A stretch of 64,000 bases of DNA from Muricauda sp. SCSIO 64092 (GTDB lineage Bacteria > Bacteroidota > Bacteroidia > Flavobacteriales > Flavobacteriaceae), in assembly GCF_023016285.1 (NCBI RefSeq), contig NZ_CP095413.1, positions 4,533,501 to 4,597,500 of the forward strand, in the 5' to 3' direction. The notes below the pieces were generated by a model. The model ran no database searches, was not told the origin of the DNA, and saw only the letters and a program-made list of their open reading frames with translations. Positions 8,708 to 18,563 of this stretch are shown in pieces. Made by a program: the position numbers and the translations under genes. Position 1 is the stretch's first letter, and every line of letters begins with the position of its first letter.

Positions 8708-9696
8708 TTGGTTCTGGTAGTAATCGTCCCGAAAACATAGGTTTCTATTTCAGGGGCGTTGTTTTCGTTGGCGTCCTGCACTATAAAGTTACTTAGGGTA
8801 AAGGTATGGTCAAAGCTTGGATTTTCCGGTGTGCTATCAGCGCCTTGCACAGTGGCAATGGAAAGAATACCTGAAATGGTAGTAAATGAATTTACCAAGT
8901 CGGGGTCATCCGTTGTTAGGGTACAAATGGTTTCATCAGTCACAATTTTTCGAAAAACCCTATTGGTAAACGTGGCTGTTGTGTCATTGACCATATTCCC
9001 CAGAGTAACTGTCCTTGGTTCACTGGTAACCTCATTGACCAGAATTGAACTTGGAAACTCCAGACCTATGGCTTCATCATTTATAACTTTAAAAAGCTGT
9101 ACGTTGGCTCCTTCAGTTCCACAACTGGCTATGACTGAACTGTTGTAATTGGAAAAAACAAGGTCAATACTGCTGTCAACCGTCGTGGTGTAGGTGCCAA
9201 AATCCAAACCAGGTTGATCGGTTATTCGTTCTCCGTTATTGCCGAGTAAGGTCAAATCAGAAATACTGATATCATGGGCATAGGTTTTAGTGGCACTGGT
9301 TACCGTATCCACGGAAGATATCAAACTCAAAACACCCGAACTTGCCGTGGTCTCTTCCAAAATTGCGGGCGTAGCCGGTGGAATATCACTACAGAAATAG
9401 GTATTCGCTACGTTTTCCGAAAAAAGCCTGTAGGTGAGGGTGGATTGATTTGCCAAACTACTCGTTGCGGTATCCGAAGCAGTTTCGCTAGCTATCAAAC
9501 CAGATTGGAGCTGTAGTATGAGTGCTTCGTCTTCAACTATTTTAAAAAAGAGGGTTCTTTGGATATCCGTTTGATTAAACTGTAAGGGGCAAAAAGCTAC
9601 TGTGCCTCCGTCAAAATCTATATTTTCAATCTGCAAATCCCCATCACTACAAGCTATGACAGAGAGAAGTAAAAGTGCAACAGTTATTTTTTTCAT
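8704..9696 (-). CDS. secreted lipoprotein with an internally duplicated domain
   Basis: Protein of 330 residues with a lipoprotein signal (MKKITVALLLLSVIAC; lipobox V-I-A-C). I see two homologous halves, about residues 33-175 and 178-327. Each starts with an early Cys and continues with a [FV]K[IV][VI][ND][DE]EA motif, a segment with Y/N-R-[LV]F, a second Cys-containing strand, a SGVLS or SGILS block, and a closing [DE]xGTYTTT or VFGTITT. No family comes to mind. It is probably an outer-membrane-anchored beta-sandwich protein. It is divergent from the cysteine desulfurase. Confidence 0.7.
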   Translation of the reverse strand: MKKITVALLLLSVIACSDGDLQIENIDFDGGTVAFCPLQFNQTDIQRTLFFKIVEDEALILQLQSGLIASETASDTATSSLANQSTLTYRLFSENVANTYFCSDIPPATPAILEETTASSGVLSLISSVDTVTSATKTYAHDISISDLTLLGNNGERITDQPGLDFGTYTTTVDSSIDLVFSNYNSSVIASCGTEGANVQLFKVINDEAIGLEFPSSILVNEVTSEPRTVTLGNMVNDTTATFTNRVFRKIVTDETICTLTTDDPDLVNSFTTISGILSIATVQGADSTPENPSFDHTFTLSNFIVQDANENNAPEIETYVFGTITTRTN

Positions 9697-9749
9697 GAAG
9701 TCAAATTTAGGGCAAATTCAGTGCACCCTACTTTAATGACCTTTTTTAT

Positions 9750-9783
9750 TTGGAAGAAATTAACGCAGTATTGGCTATTTTTG
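9750..9783 (+). promoter_or_regulatory. promoter of the cysteine desulfurase gene
   Basis: TTG at 9750-9752, 23-nt spacer, TATTTTTG at 9776-9783, 26 bp before the ATG. Matches the Bacteroidota consensus. Confidence 0.6.
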
Positions 9784-9808
9784 GACGATTTTAAATCCAT
9801 ATAGTCGT

Positions 9809-10957
9809 ATGCAAAAAGTGTATTTGGATAATGCTGCCACCACACAGGTTAGGGACGAGGTCATTATAAAAATGCAGGATGCCTTGGCCAACTGCTTTGG
9901 AAACCCTTCGTCTACCCACAGTTTTGGAAGATCGGCGAAGACGGCAATCGAAAAAACAAGAAAGACCATTGCCAAATATTTGAATGCCCATCCCTCTGAA
10001 ATCATATTCACTTCCGGAGGGACTGAAGCGGATAACATGATTTTAAGATGTGCCGTTAGGGATTTGGACGTGAAAACGATCATTACCTCAAAAATTGAAC
10101 ACCATGCGGTTTTGCATACGGCAGAAGAATTGGAGAAGGAATATGGTATCGCTTTGCGCTTTGTGCAATTGGATAGCCATGGAAATCCCGATCTAAATCA
10201 TCTGGAGCAATTACTGGCAGGGGATGCTTCCAAAAAACTGGTCAGCTTAATGCATGTGAACAATGAAATAGGAAACCTCATTGATATTACGGCGATAGGG
10301 ATGCTTTGCCGGGATTACGATGCCCTTTTCCATTCAGATACGGTACAGTCCATTGGTCATTTTGAATGGAATGCCCAGGAAGTTCATGTGGATTTCATGA
10401 CAGCGGCGGCACATAAATTTCACGGCCCCAAAGGGATTGGTTTTGCTTTTGTACGAAAGAATTCCGGGTTAAGGCCCCTTATAGTGGGCGGGGCACAGGA
10501 ACGGGGATTTAGGGCAGGTACGGAACCCTTTCACAATATTGTGGGGCTTGAAGAGGCCTTTATAGCATCCTACGACAATTTGGGTGACGAAAAGGCCTAT
10601 GTGACCGAACTCAAAAAGTATTTTGTGGAAAAACTCAAAACAGAGATACCCAACATTGAATTTAATGGCCTTTCCGGCGATATGGAGCGCAGTACCTATA
10701 CCTTGACCAATGTACGGCTGCCCCTGGATGCCCAAAAATCCCTAATGTTATTGTTTCACCTGGATTTAAAGGGAATAGCCTGCTCCAAAGGGAGTGCTTG
10801 CCAATCTGGGAGCACCAAAGGATCCCATGTACTACAGGAAATCTTATCCGAGGAAGAGCTTAAAAAACCCTCCTTGCGATTTTCCTTTTCAAAATACAAT
10901 ACCAAAGAAGAATTGGACTATACCATTGCCGTTTTGAAGGATTTTGCAGCGGGGTAA
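9809..10957 (+). CDS. cysteine desulfurase (NifS/IscS-like, class I)
   Basis: PLP enzyme that takes sulfur from cysteine for Fe-S clusters or thio-modification. In the 382 residues I find YLDNAATT (5-12), H99 stacking on PLP, D177 and Q180 contacting the cofactor, the Schiff-base K203 in AAHKFHGPKG, and the catalytic C331 in the loop GSACQSGS. This active-site loop is of the IscS/NifS group rather than SufS. No scaffold or SUF genes are adjacent, so the sulfur acceptor is unknown. Confidence 0.9.
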   Translation: MQKVYLDNAATTQVRDEVIIKMQDALANCFGNPSSTHSFGRSAKTAIEKTRKTIAKYLNAHPSEIIFTSGGTEADNMILRCAVRDLDVKTIITSKIEHHAVLHTAEELEKEYGIALRFVQLDSHGNPDLNHLEQLLAGDASKKLVSLMHVNNEIGNLIDITAIGMLCRDYDALFHSDTVQSIGHFEWNAQEVHVDFMTAAAHKFHGPKGIGFAFVRKNSGLRPLIVGGAQERGFRAGTEPFHNIVGLEEAFIASYDNLGDEKAYVTELKKYFVEKLKTEIPNIEFNGLSGDMERSTYTLTNVRLPLDAQKSLMLLFHLDLKGIACSKGSACQSGSTKGSHVLQEILSEEELKKPSLRFSFSKYNTKEELDYTIAVLKDFAAG

Positions 10958-10961
10958 AGGG

Positions 10962-11612
10962 TTAGACCTTCTTTTTTCGTTTTTTCTCTTTATCGTAGGG
11001 AAATTTTCGGGAAGCCGCTTTCATCATTTTGTCAATAAGTTCATCCGTGTTCTTTCCCGTCTTTTTGGTGATGACCTTTTCGTACTTCCAGAGCAGCTTG
11101 CCAGTGGCTCCATCACTGATTTTGATTCCTATCCTTCCAAAATTGGCATTTCCCCTGAAATAGTCCAATAAGCTAAAGTCCGTGGAAACACCTTTGGAAA
11201 GTAAAACGTTTAGGTCAAGGGTGCCACTGATTATGCCGTCCACACCAAGAATTTCCGATAATTCCTTTACGGTTTGGACGTCAATATTCTCATAAGTGAT
11301 GCCATTCCTTAATAATAAGGCATTGGTTTCTTCCACATTTTGAAAATCCACGTTGAATTTCTTACGTTTTTTTCTGCGGGAGAAATAGGTTTCCAAAGCA
11401 TCCTGCACGGCATAGCCCTCTTTTTTTGCGAGTTCCCTTAACTCATCACTGGAAATGTTGCGCTCCAGTTCCAATTGTGTGATAAAGGGAACAATGGCCA
11501 AAACCTCGTGATTCTCGGAAAGCGCATCAAAACGACTGCTTTCAAAGATGTCCTTTTGGGCATTGCCCAAAAAAAACCAAAGGATACAAAAAAAGAAAAC
11601 CAGTTTTTTCAT
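10962..11612 (-). CDS. conserved secreted protein, CsgG/LpoB-like fold suspected
   Basis: Protein of 216 residues with a signal peptide (MKKLVFFFCILWFFLGNAQ). Motifs AIVPF near residue 40, LGVDGIISGTLDL near 127 and KISDGATGKLLWKYEK near 165 resemble the CsgG/LpoB/TolB-N alpha/beta fold, in which a periplasmic domain senses or scaffolds outer-membrane machinery. The C-terminus is a Lys/Arg tail. It lies 8 bp downstream of the TonB-dependent receptor and is the last gene of that operon. I could not assign a function. Confidence 0.6.
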   Translation of the reverse strand: MKKLVFFFCILWFFLGNAQKDIFESSRFDALSENHEVLAIVPFITQLELERNISSDELRELAKKEGYAVQDALETYFSRRKKRKKFNVDFQNVEETNALLLRNGITYENIDVQTVKELSEILGVDGIISGTLDLNVLLSKGVSTDFSLLDYFRGNANFGRIGIKISDGATGKLLWKYEKVITKKTGKNTDELIDKMMKAASRKFPYDKEKKRKKKV

Positions 11613-11620
11613 TATATACC

Positions 11621-14116
11621 TTAAAACTTCATACGTAATTTAACGTTCAGTAAACGGGACGTCAAAAAATTGGGTACTGCAAATTGTTGTTGGGTGTCAA
11701 CATCCCTTACCCATGTATTGGTTATGGAATTCTGATTGTTGAAAATATTGAAAATCTCAAATCCCATGTCCAACTCCTTAAACCCATGTAACCAATGTCC
11801 GTTTTGGTACCTGCTGTTTCTGTCGGCAAAAATATAGGAAATGCCCAAATCTGCCCGTCTATAATCTCTTAATCTATTCTGAAAATCGTAGGGATCCGCA
11901 TTGTTTGGGGAACCTCCAGGTACCCCAGTATTGTAGACCAGGTTTACGTACAGTTTCATGTTGGGAATCGTGGGCATATAATCCTGGAATAATACACCCA
12001 GCTTCAATCGCTGGTCCGTTGGCCTGGAAATATATCCTCTGTCCCCTATGTTTTCCTTTGTCTGTAAATACCCCAGACTTATCCATGATTCCGCTCCAGG
12101 GATAAAGGCGCCATTAAGTCTAAAGTCAAACCCATAGGCAAAGGCCTTGGCAATGTTATCTGCCCTATAACGTATCCTGACATCTTCAACGGTGTAGGTA
12201 TTTACATTGTCCAGTTTTTTGTAGTACGCCTCACTAATAAGGGTAAAAGGTCTATCGAACAGTGAAAAACTGTACTCGTTTCCAGCAACGAAGTGTATAG
12301 ACCTCTGCGCTTCCACCTCAGGATTTACCAGTCCATTGATATCGCGTAGCTCCCTATAAAATGGAGGCTGTTGATAACTGCCAATGGCCAATCTGAACAA
12401 CACATCATTTTCCCAGTTCGGTTTTATGGCAAATTGTGCCCTGGGGCTTAACAAAAATTGATGGTTGCTTTCAAATCCTTCACCGGATATGATCCACTGT
12501 TGCGCCCGGACCCCCAAATTATAGTAAATGGCGTTTTCACCCCAGTGGGTTTGGTTGCCGAACTGAAGGAATCCGGAAAAACGATCCGTTCGCACAAAAT
12601 TGGTCGCCCTTACACTTTCAAAGGGAACAATTGCCCCTTCAAAAGGCTCTTCGGGCTCATTGTTAACCAATCCAGCGTTGGGAGGTCTTATGAAAAAACC
12701 AGCGGAATCCAGAAACTCGGCTTCGTTCAATCGGTCTCGAAAATCTTCATGACTATAACGTAACCCCCATTCCAGGGACTTTCCATTTTTTTTGAGTATT
12801 CCCCTATGGGTAAGGTTTACGATCAACGCATCCAGTTGGTTTCTTGCCCTATTGAACTGGGAACCAATCCCTCTGCTTTGGGTTACTTCACCTAAGTTTT
12901 CACTTCCAAGATTGGTATCGATCTCCCCAAGCTCATAATTGGCAATGACATCTGTAAACTCCTCTTCCAGGGCATGATAAATTGATGAGGTAAAACTGAG
13001 TTTGGTGTCCTCATTCATCAAAAAATCGGCCTTTAAAGCTCCAAATTGGGTTTCGTAACTATTCTGTTCCCTGCCTTCATAAAAAACAACCAGGGCCCTG
13101 GGTTCCAATAGACTCCCAAAATTGGTCTGTCTGGAAATGGGCTCATTTTTATAGTTGTTTATGGAAATATTTCCCAAAAACCCCAGTTTTAACCGATCAC
13201 TTATTTGATGGGTCATATAGGTCTGCGCGTCAAAAAAGATGGGGACAACATTGGTAAGGGTCTGTTGGCTATTCACAAATAGGGCATTATTTCGGTAACG
13301 AACCCCAGTAATGGTGGTGAAATTCTTTTTTTTCGAAACGGTTTCCAATGTACTGCTGGCACCAAGAAGACTACCCTCTACCGCTATGGAAAAAGATGAA
13401 GGTATTTTGTAGGTAATATCAAGTACTGAGGAAAGTTTGTCGCCGTATTTAGCCTGAAATCCGCCTGCAGCAAAGCTTACATTTTCCACTAGGCTACTGT
13501 TCACAAAACTGAATCCTTCCTGTTGCGCCGATCGAATCAAGAAAGGTCTGTACACTTCAATACCATTGACATAAACCAGGTTTTCATCAAAATTTCCACC
13601 ACGCACATTGTATTGGGTGCTCAGTTCATTGTTAAAGGAGACCCCGGGCAAAAGTTTCAAAATATTCTCCACTCCTGCATTGACTCCCGGTATTTTTCGG
13701 ACGATTTCCGGGGTGATCGTGGTGGCGCCGGTGACACTGCGTTGTCCCGTTGGAGTGACCTTTACTTCGGCAATTTGGATGGTCTTTACGGCCATCACCG
13801 GATTGAACTCAAAAATTTCATTGGTGGTCAAAATAATGTCCTTTAAAACAACATCTTCATGACCAAGATGTGAAAAGACAATGGTCATTCTTTTGTCCGC
13901 TACCAGTTCAAGGAGATAAAAACCATTGTCGTTTGTTGTTGTTCCTGTTCCGGAAACGGAAATATTGACATTGGCCAAAGGTTCTTGTTGCTCATTGAGC
14001 ACATGACCGGACACGACCGCAGTTTGCCCAAATGAAAACGATACCATTGAAAAAACGGCGAATAGGACGACTAGGAAATCGGTCCATCTGCTATTTTCTA
14101 AAGAAGGTTTCTTCAA
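11621..14116 (-). CDS. TonB-dependent outer-membrane receptor with carboxypeptidase-like domain
   Basis: Protein of 831 residues. A signal peptide ends near FSFGQ. A carboxypeptidase D regulatory-like domain follows (about 33-115; VVSGHVLNEQQEPLANVNIS). The plug domain spans about 120-230 (LLPGVSFNNELSTQYNVRGG, then YVNGIEVYRP). A beta-barrel ends in a terminal Phe (VKLRMKF), typical of outer-membrane insertion. No SusD-like lipoprotein accompanies it, so polysaccharide uptake of the Sus type is unlikely. The substrate is unknown. It overlaps the end of the M23 gene by 26 nt and precedes the CsgG-like gene by 8 bp, so the three form one operon. Confidence 0.9.
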   Translation of the reverse strand: MKKPSLENSRWTDFLVVLFAVFSMVSFSFGQTAVVSGHVLNEQQEPLANVNISVSGTGTTTNDNGFYLLELVADKRMTIVFSHLGHEDVVLKDIILTTNEIFEFNPVMAVKTIQIAEVKVTPTGQRSVTGATTITPEIVRKIPGVNAGVENILKLLPGVSFNNELSTQYNVRGGNFDENLVYVNGIEVYRPFLIRSAQQEGFSFVNSSLVENVSFAAGGFQAKYGDKLSSVLDITYKIPSSFSIAVEGSLLGASSTLETVSKKKNFTTITGVRYRNNALFVNSQQTLTNVVPIFFDAQTYMTHQISDRLKLGFLGNISINNYKNEPISRQTNFGSLLEPRALVVFYEGREQNSYETQFGALKADFLMNEDTKLSFTSSIYHALEEEFTDVIANYELGEIDTNLGSENLGEVTQSRGIGSQFNRARNQLDALIVNLTHRGILKKNGKSLEWGLRYSHEDFRDRLNEAEFLDSAGFFIRPPNAGLVNNEPEEPFEGAIVPFESVRATNFVRTDRFSGFLQFGNQTHWGENAIYYNLGVRAQQWIISGEGFESNHQFLLSPRAQFAIKPNWENDVLFRLAIGSYQQPPFYRELRDINGLVNPEVEAQRSIHFVAGNEYSFSLFDRPFTLISEAYYKKLDNVNTYTVEDVRIRYRADNIAKAFAYGFDFRLNGAFIPGAESWISLGYLQTKENIGDRGYISRPTDQRLKLGVLFQDYMPTIPNMKLYVNLVYNTGVPGGSPNNADPYDFQNRLRDYRRADLGISYIFADRNSRYQNGHWLHGFKELDMGFEIFNIFNNQNSITNTWVRDVDTQQQFAVPNFLTSRLLNVKLRMKF

Positions 14117-15794
14117 AAGTCGTGGTATTGCCTACATTATCGGTAACGACTACCTTAAGGTCACATTGCGTTTGTTCTACCGTTTTATCGTCAAAATTAT
14201 AGGTAATGGTCTTTCTTTTGGGTTCGTATTCCATTAAAATCCATTCCCCATTTAGGTAGGCATCGTAGGAGCGGATGCCGCTTAAGTCGTCCGAAATGGT
14301 CAGACTTAGGTATCGGTAGTTGTTGAGCCATTGATTGGGCTTAAAATTTCTTGGATTTACTTTTGGGGGAACCGTGTCCTTTGCCAAGGTGTATTTACCA
14401 AGGCTTCTTGTTCTGGTGGTAAACGTATTGCCCCTTTTGTACGTCTTGGAATATCTGGGTTTTAAGTCATCATTTAAATGAGCGATAAAAAGTTGCTTTT
14501 TTTCCTCCGGATCTATTTTTGAAACATCAAAAGTGAGGGTGAAATTTCTGTGCGCGGGAACCGTTTTGTCGTGTATTGCAATGGTATCCCTTCCTTTTTT
14601 CAAATTAATATGGAAGTCCCGATAAAACGTACTTTCGGGAAAATACACTTTTGCCGATTCCAAATCATAACTATTGGGTTTGTTGGCAATTAAAAGACTT
14701 GCTGTGGAATCCACCGTTTTGGAAGGTTTAAAGGATCCTTTCTTTCCAAGAATGGGAATCATAACCTTTGTTTGATTGCCCTCAAAATCGGAAAGTAAGA
14801 GCTCCACATTATAATTCATGCCCTCTTGTATGACCAGTTTGCCATTGAGATGGAGGTGGTTATAAATATTGAGTTTGTTATAAGGTTCCTTAAATACCTT
14901 TTGGATACGCTGTTGGTATTTGCTATAATGGCAAAAGTCGATAAGGGTATTGATATAACGCGTCTCCCCAAAAGAGAAGGTTTCAAAATCATATTCGGTA
15001 TGGACTTTTCCATTGACCGATTGCCTAACGGAATATATCCCATTTTTATTGGCGGCCATGTCCTGACGGTCAAAACCATTAAATCCAATACCTATGGTCC
15101 CTATGGCGGTAAACTCATCGGCCAAAAAGGAACCATCCGACTGTCTGGTAAAGTTCAACTGGACCCTATCTGCACTTTGATTGATATGGGAATCCTTGGA
15201 GAGGGGGTATCCAAAAAGTCCAATGAGTTCGGGGTTTGTGGCATCCCTTACCTCAAAACCATACAATAGGGGGTTGGTGGGTTTCTCCGTAACACTGTTC
15301 CTGATTTCAAAATGAAGGTGGGGCCCAAAAGAGCCCCCGGTATTTCCCGTGTAAGCGATAATATCACCTTTCTTTACTTCGAGTTGACCATATTCGGGAA
15401 ATGTCTCCACCTCATACTTTCTTTTGCCATACTGTACCTCCTTAATATGGTCTTCGATAGTAGGCCCAAATTTTTGCAAATGTGCGTATACGGAGGTGAA
15501 ACCGTTGGGATGGGCTACGTACAATGCCTTTCCATAGCCATATAATGAAACTTTGATTCGGGTGACGGTGCCATCTGCTATGGCGTAAACCGGTAATCCT
15601 TGCCGTTGTTGGGTCTTGATATCAATACCGCTGTGAAAGTGATTGGAACGCAATTCCCCAAAGGTGCCGGACAATATCAAGGGAATATCCAACGGAGATC
15701 TAAAGACGTCCTTAGGGTACTTTTCCTGGGCATTTAAACAAAAAACAATAAAGTATACTACACAGGCGAATCGTGTTCCCGTCATGAAGCTCAT
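14091..15794 (-). CDS. secreted M23-family metallopeptidase with Ig-like C-terminal region
   Basis: About 567 residues from the chosen ATG at 15794, where a signal peptide begins (MSFMTGTRFACVVYFIVFCLNAQ). A longer frame starting further upstream would run into the divergent gene and lacks a signal at its front, so I reject it; ATG 15785 is an alternative. The LytM/M23 zinc site is complete: HSGID provides His and Asp, and HLHFEIR provides HxH. These are peptidoglycan endopeptidases. After about residue 200 there are beta-rich domains including a DNVGNTTTFEETF ending. It probably remodels the cell wall or an outer-membrane surface protein with its operon partner, the receptor. Confidence 0.87.
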   Translation of the reverse strand: MSFMTGTRFACVVYFIVFCLNAQEKYPKDVFRSPLDIPLILSGTFGELRSNHFHSGIDIKTQQRQGLPVYAIADGTVTRIKVSLYGYGKALYVAHPNGFTSVYAHLQKFGPTIEDHIKEVQYGKRKYEVETFPEYGQLEVKKGDIIAYTGNTGGSFGPHLHFEIRNSVTEKPTNPLLYGFEVRDATNPELIGLFGYPLSKDSHINQSADRVQLNFTRQSDGSFLADEFTAIGTIGIGFNGFDRQDMAANKNGIYSVRQSVNGKVHTEYDFETFSFGETRYINTLIDFCHYSKYQQRIQKVFKEPYNKLNIYNHLHLNGKLVIQEGMNYNVELLLSDFEGNQTKVMIPILGKKGSFKPSKTVDSTASLLIANKPNSYDLESAKVYFPESTFYRDFHINLKKGRDTIAIHDKTVPAHRNFTLTFDVSKIDPEEKKQLFIAHLNDDLKPRYSKTYKRGNTFTTRTRSLGKYTLAKDTVPPKVNPRNFKPNQWLNNYRYLSLTISDDLSGIRSYDAYLNGEWILMEYEPKRKTITYNFDDKTVEQTQCDLKVVVTDNVGNTTTFEETFFRK

Positions 15795-15950
15795 AGATTT
15801 ACGTTTCAAAAGTAACCAATACCCAACAATATCAAAACCGGTGCCAAACTGAAGGGCAATTCCTTGTGGGCTTGGAAGAATATTGCAAAAAGAATTGCTC
15901 GGTTGATCAAGGTTGGTTAACTTTGTTTGAATACGCATTGCAATTTGCAG

Positions 15951-16241
15951 ATGGGTGAACTTATTGAAATTGTCGATTCCTTAGAGAATAAGATTAGTAA
16001 ACTCCTACACCGTTTGGAGGTGCTCAACCAAGCCAACGCCAAGTTGAAAATGGAGTTGAACAATGTATTGGAATCGCATGAAAAAACTAAGATTGCCCTA
16101 GCGGAATGGGAGGAAAAGTATGAATCCTTAAAGCTTGCAAGTTCCATGCTAGGCAGTAATACGAACAAAACAGAAGCTAAGCTCAAAATAAATACCCTTA
16201 TCCGGGAATTGGACAGTTGTATTGCACAGTTGGCAGAATAG
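15951..16241 (+). CDS. ZapB-like coiled-coil protein preceding zapA
   Basis: Protein of 96 residues from ATG 15951, almost entirely heptad-patterned coiled coil (IVDSLENKISKLLHRLEVLN, then ELNNVLESHEKTKIALAEWEEKYE). The C-terminus has KINTLIRELDSCIAQL. I chose the internal Met because the eight residues before it are not coiled-coil and lie close to the divergent promoter. It sits 10 bp upstream of zapA, so a ZapB-like cell-division role is a reasonable inference, not a homology claim. Confidence 0.7.
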   Translation: MGELIEIVDSLENKISKLLHRLEVLNQANAKLKMELNNVLESHEKTKIALAEWEEKYESLKLASSMLGSNTNKTEAKLKINTLIRELDSCIAQLAE

Positions 16242-16251
16242 GGTAAAACAT

Positions 16252-16548
16252 ATGGATGAAAAGCTCAAAATAAAGCTTTCTATTGTTGATAGGGTGTACC
16301 CGTTGACCATAGATCCCAAACAGGAGGAGGGGTTACGGAAAGCAGCTAAGAACATAGATTATTTGGCTAAAAAGTTTGAGCAGAATTACGCTGTAAGGGA
16401 TAAGCAGGACGTTCTTGCCATGTGTGCCTTACAGTTTGCATCCAAAATAGAGCAGAGTGGAATAAATGAATCCGAAAGTACCCAAGAGGCCAAGAAGAGA
16501 TTAAAGGCCTTGGACGAATTGGTACACACCAAATTAGGTGCGGAATAA
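16252..16548 (+). CDS. zapA: cell division protein ZapA
   Basis: Protein of 98 residues that binds FtsZ and stabilises the Z-ring. It has the ZapA N-terminal pattern KIKLSIVDRVYPLTIDPKQE, the AAKNIDYLAKKFE helix, and DVLAMCALQFASKIE, which begins the C-terminal coiled-coil. Start at ATG 16252 gives the usual length. The coiled-coil gene is 10 bp upstream. The strong RNA structure after it resembles the zapA-6S RNA arrangement known in other bacteria. Confidence 0.85.
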   Translation: MDEKLKIKLSIVDRVYPLTIDPKQEEGLRKAAKNIDYLAKKFEQNYAVRDKQDVLAMCALQFASKIEQSGINESESTQEAKKRLKALDELVHTKLGAE

Positions 16549-16569
16549 GTTCTTTAAAATATATTGTTA

Positions 16570-16743
16570 CTGCCCACATTGGTATTATTTTTTTGACAAA
16601 CTCAACACTATTACAATTAAAAAGGGTGAGTTTAGGTTGTAAAAGCAGGCCTTACCTGTATAAGGATCCTTGAGCAGCTTGTTAGCCCTAAACCTGTTTA
16701 TTGGAGTTTGTACAGAACTTCAGCCGATGTGGGCTTTTTTTTT
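16570..16743 (+). ncRNA. ssrS: probable 6S RNA
   Basis: A 174-nt structured element lies in the zapA-rny gap. The outer stem pairs GCCCACAT (16572-16579) with ATGTGGGC (16727-16734), followed by nine T. A second stem pairs ACAAACTC with GAGTTTGT. Then comes a large asymmetric open region, then an apical arm closed by GTTTAGG/CCTAAAC that contains a CCTTA/TAAGG hairpin. Closing stem, central bubble and long apical arm are the architecture of 6S RNA, which mimics an open promoter to sequester RNA polymerase. Size and the neighbour zapA agree. I could not compare with a covariance model. Confidence 0.65.
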
Positions 16744-16760
16744 AAACCAAACTCAGTAAA

Positions 16761-18332
16761 ATGGATAATACCGTTACACTTATTATAGCGGCAGTGGTGG
16801 GTCTGGCAATAGGTTTTGCCATAGTTAAGATATTGCAAAAGGGGAGCGCTGCAAAAACAATTTCAAACGCCAGGAAAGAGGCATCAAATATCATAAGGGA
16901 GGCCAAGAAGGAAGGAGAGAACATTAAGAAGGATAAGATTTTTCAGGCTAAGGAAAAGTTTCTGGAACTCAAAGCAGAGCATGAAAAGGTCATCATTGGA
17001 AAAGACAAGAAAATAGCCGAGGCTGAAAAACGGACTAGGGACAAAGAGTCCCAAATAAGTAATGAACTCTCCAAGAACAAACGACTGAACGAGCAGTTGG
17101 AGAGTCGTTTAAAGGAGATTGAGTACAAAAGTGAAATTTTGGACAAGAAAAAGTCCGAAGTTGAAAAATTACATAAAAGTCAGGTACAACAATTGGAGGT
17201 CATCTCCGGACTTTCTGCCGAAGATGCAAAAGCCCAGTTGTTGGAATCCCTAAAAGAGACGGCCAAGACAGATGCCATGGCCTATCTACAGGGGACATTG
17301 GAGGAGGCCAAACTTACTGCAAAACAAGAGGCCCGTAAAATAGTCATTAACACTATTCAACGTATTGGAACCGAAGAGGCCGTGGAAAATTGCGTTTCGG
17401 TCTTTAATCTGGAATCGGACGATGTAAAAGGACGGATTATAGGTCGGGAAGGCCGAAATATCCGCGCCATTGAAGCCGCGACCGGAGTTGAGATCATTGT
17501 GGATGATACCCCAGAAGCAATTATTCTCTCGTGTTTTGATTCCGTCAGGCGTGAAGTTGCCCGTTTGTCCCTGCACCGTTTGGTGACCGATGGTCGAATC
17601 CACCCTGCCCGAATTGAGGAAATCGTTAAAAAGACCGAAAGGCAAATCAATGAGGAAATCATTGAGATAGGAAAGCGAACGGTCATCGATCTTGGTATTC
17701 ATGGGTTGCACCCAGAACTGATCAAGGCCGTGGGAAGAATGAAATACCGATCCTCCTACGGTCAAAATTTATTGCAGCACTCCCGTGAAGTGGCCAAACT
17801 TTGTGGCGTAATGGCGGCCGAATTGGGATTGAACCCAAAATTGGCCAAGAGGGCCGGCCTTTTGCACGATATAGGTAAGGTACCCAACTCTGAGGCTGAG
17901 GTAGAAACCCCACACGCCATTTTGGGAATGAAATGGGCACAAAAATTTGGGGAGAAGAAGGAAGTCTGCAATGCCATTGGTGCCCACCATGATGAGGTTG
18001 AAATGACGAGCCTCATTTCTCCGGTTGTCCAGGTTTGTGATGCCATTAGTGGGGCAAGACCGGGAGCAAGAAGACAAGTTTTGGATTCCTATATTCAACG
18101 ATTAAAGGACTTGGAGGATATTGCCTTTGGCTTCAACGGTGTGCAAAAAGCCTATGCCATACAAGCCGGTCGGGAACTACGTGTTATTGTAGAGAGCGAA
18201 AAAGTAAGTGATGATCAGGCGGCAGAACTTTCCTTCAACATCTCACAAAAGGTGCAAACGGATATGACGTATCCCGGCCAAGTTAAAGTCACCGTAATTC
18301 GGGAAACACGATCGGTGAATGTAGCGAAGTAG
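16761..18332 (+). CDS. rny: ribonuclease Y
   Basis: Membrane-anchored endoribonuclease that starts mRNA decay. The 523 residues have an N-terminal transmembrane helix (7-26), a long charged coiled coil (about 30-150), a KH RNA-binding domain with [15 protein letters not shown], and an HD domain with HSREVA, LLHDIGK and GAHHDEVE. The C-terminal [17 protein letters not shown] is typical. The length matches the family. It is the first protein gene downstream of the putative 6S RNA. Confidence 0.96.
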   Translation: MDNTVTLIIAAVVGLAIGFAIVKILQKGSAAKTISNARKEASNIIREAKKEGENIKKDKIFQAKEKFLELKAEHEKVIIGKDKKIAEAEKRTRDKESQISNELSKNKRLNEQLESRLKEIEYKSEILDKKKSEVEKLHKSQVQQLEVISGLSAEDAKAQLLESLKETAKTDAMAYLQGTLEEAKLTAKQEARKIVINTIQRIGTEEAVENCVSVFNLESDDVKGRIIGREGRNIRAIEAATGVEIIVDDTPEAIILSCFDSVRREVARLSLHRLVTDGRIHPARIEEIVKKTERQINEEIIEIGKRTVIDLGIHGLHPELIKAVGRMKYRSSYGQNLLQHSREVAKLCGVMAAELGLNPKLAKRAGLLHDIGKVPNSEAEVETPHAILGMKWAQKFGEKKEVCNAIGAHHDEVEMTSLISPVVQVCDAISGARPGARRQVLDSYIQRLKDLEDIAFGFNGVQKAYAIQAGRELRVIVESEKVSDDQAAELSFNISQKVQTDMTYPGQVKVTVIRETRSVNVAK

Positions 18333-18507
18333 GAAATAGGGAACTACCTGTCTGATTCAACAGCCTACTTTCCGTTCTTGTCCACCATAACCAAGTTACT
18401 ATCATTCTATCCCATAGGGTCAGAAAACTACGATTTGTGCTTTATGTGAATACGATGAAATAGAATTAGTATAAATTGATTTTATCGTAAGAATTCGAGG
18501 CAAAAAA

Positions 18508-18515
18508 TACTTTTG
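18508..18515 (+). promoter_or_regulatory. -7 element of the aconitase promoter (tentative)
   Basis: TACTTTTG matches TAnnTTTG and lies 48 bp before the aconitase ATG. No TTG lies at the preferred distance, so only the -7 part is supported. Confidence 0.4.
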
Positions 18516-18563
18516 GTTTTTGTATTTTTACGGAAATACCAAATTCTTTAAAAATAATTCAAC

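Noticed and set aside
15794..15938. Longer N-terminus of the M23 peptidase starting at 15938.
   Set aside because: It would precede the signal peptide with 48 residues and overlap the divergent coiled-coil gene's upstream region.
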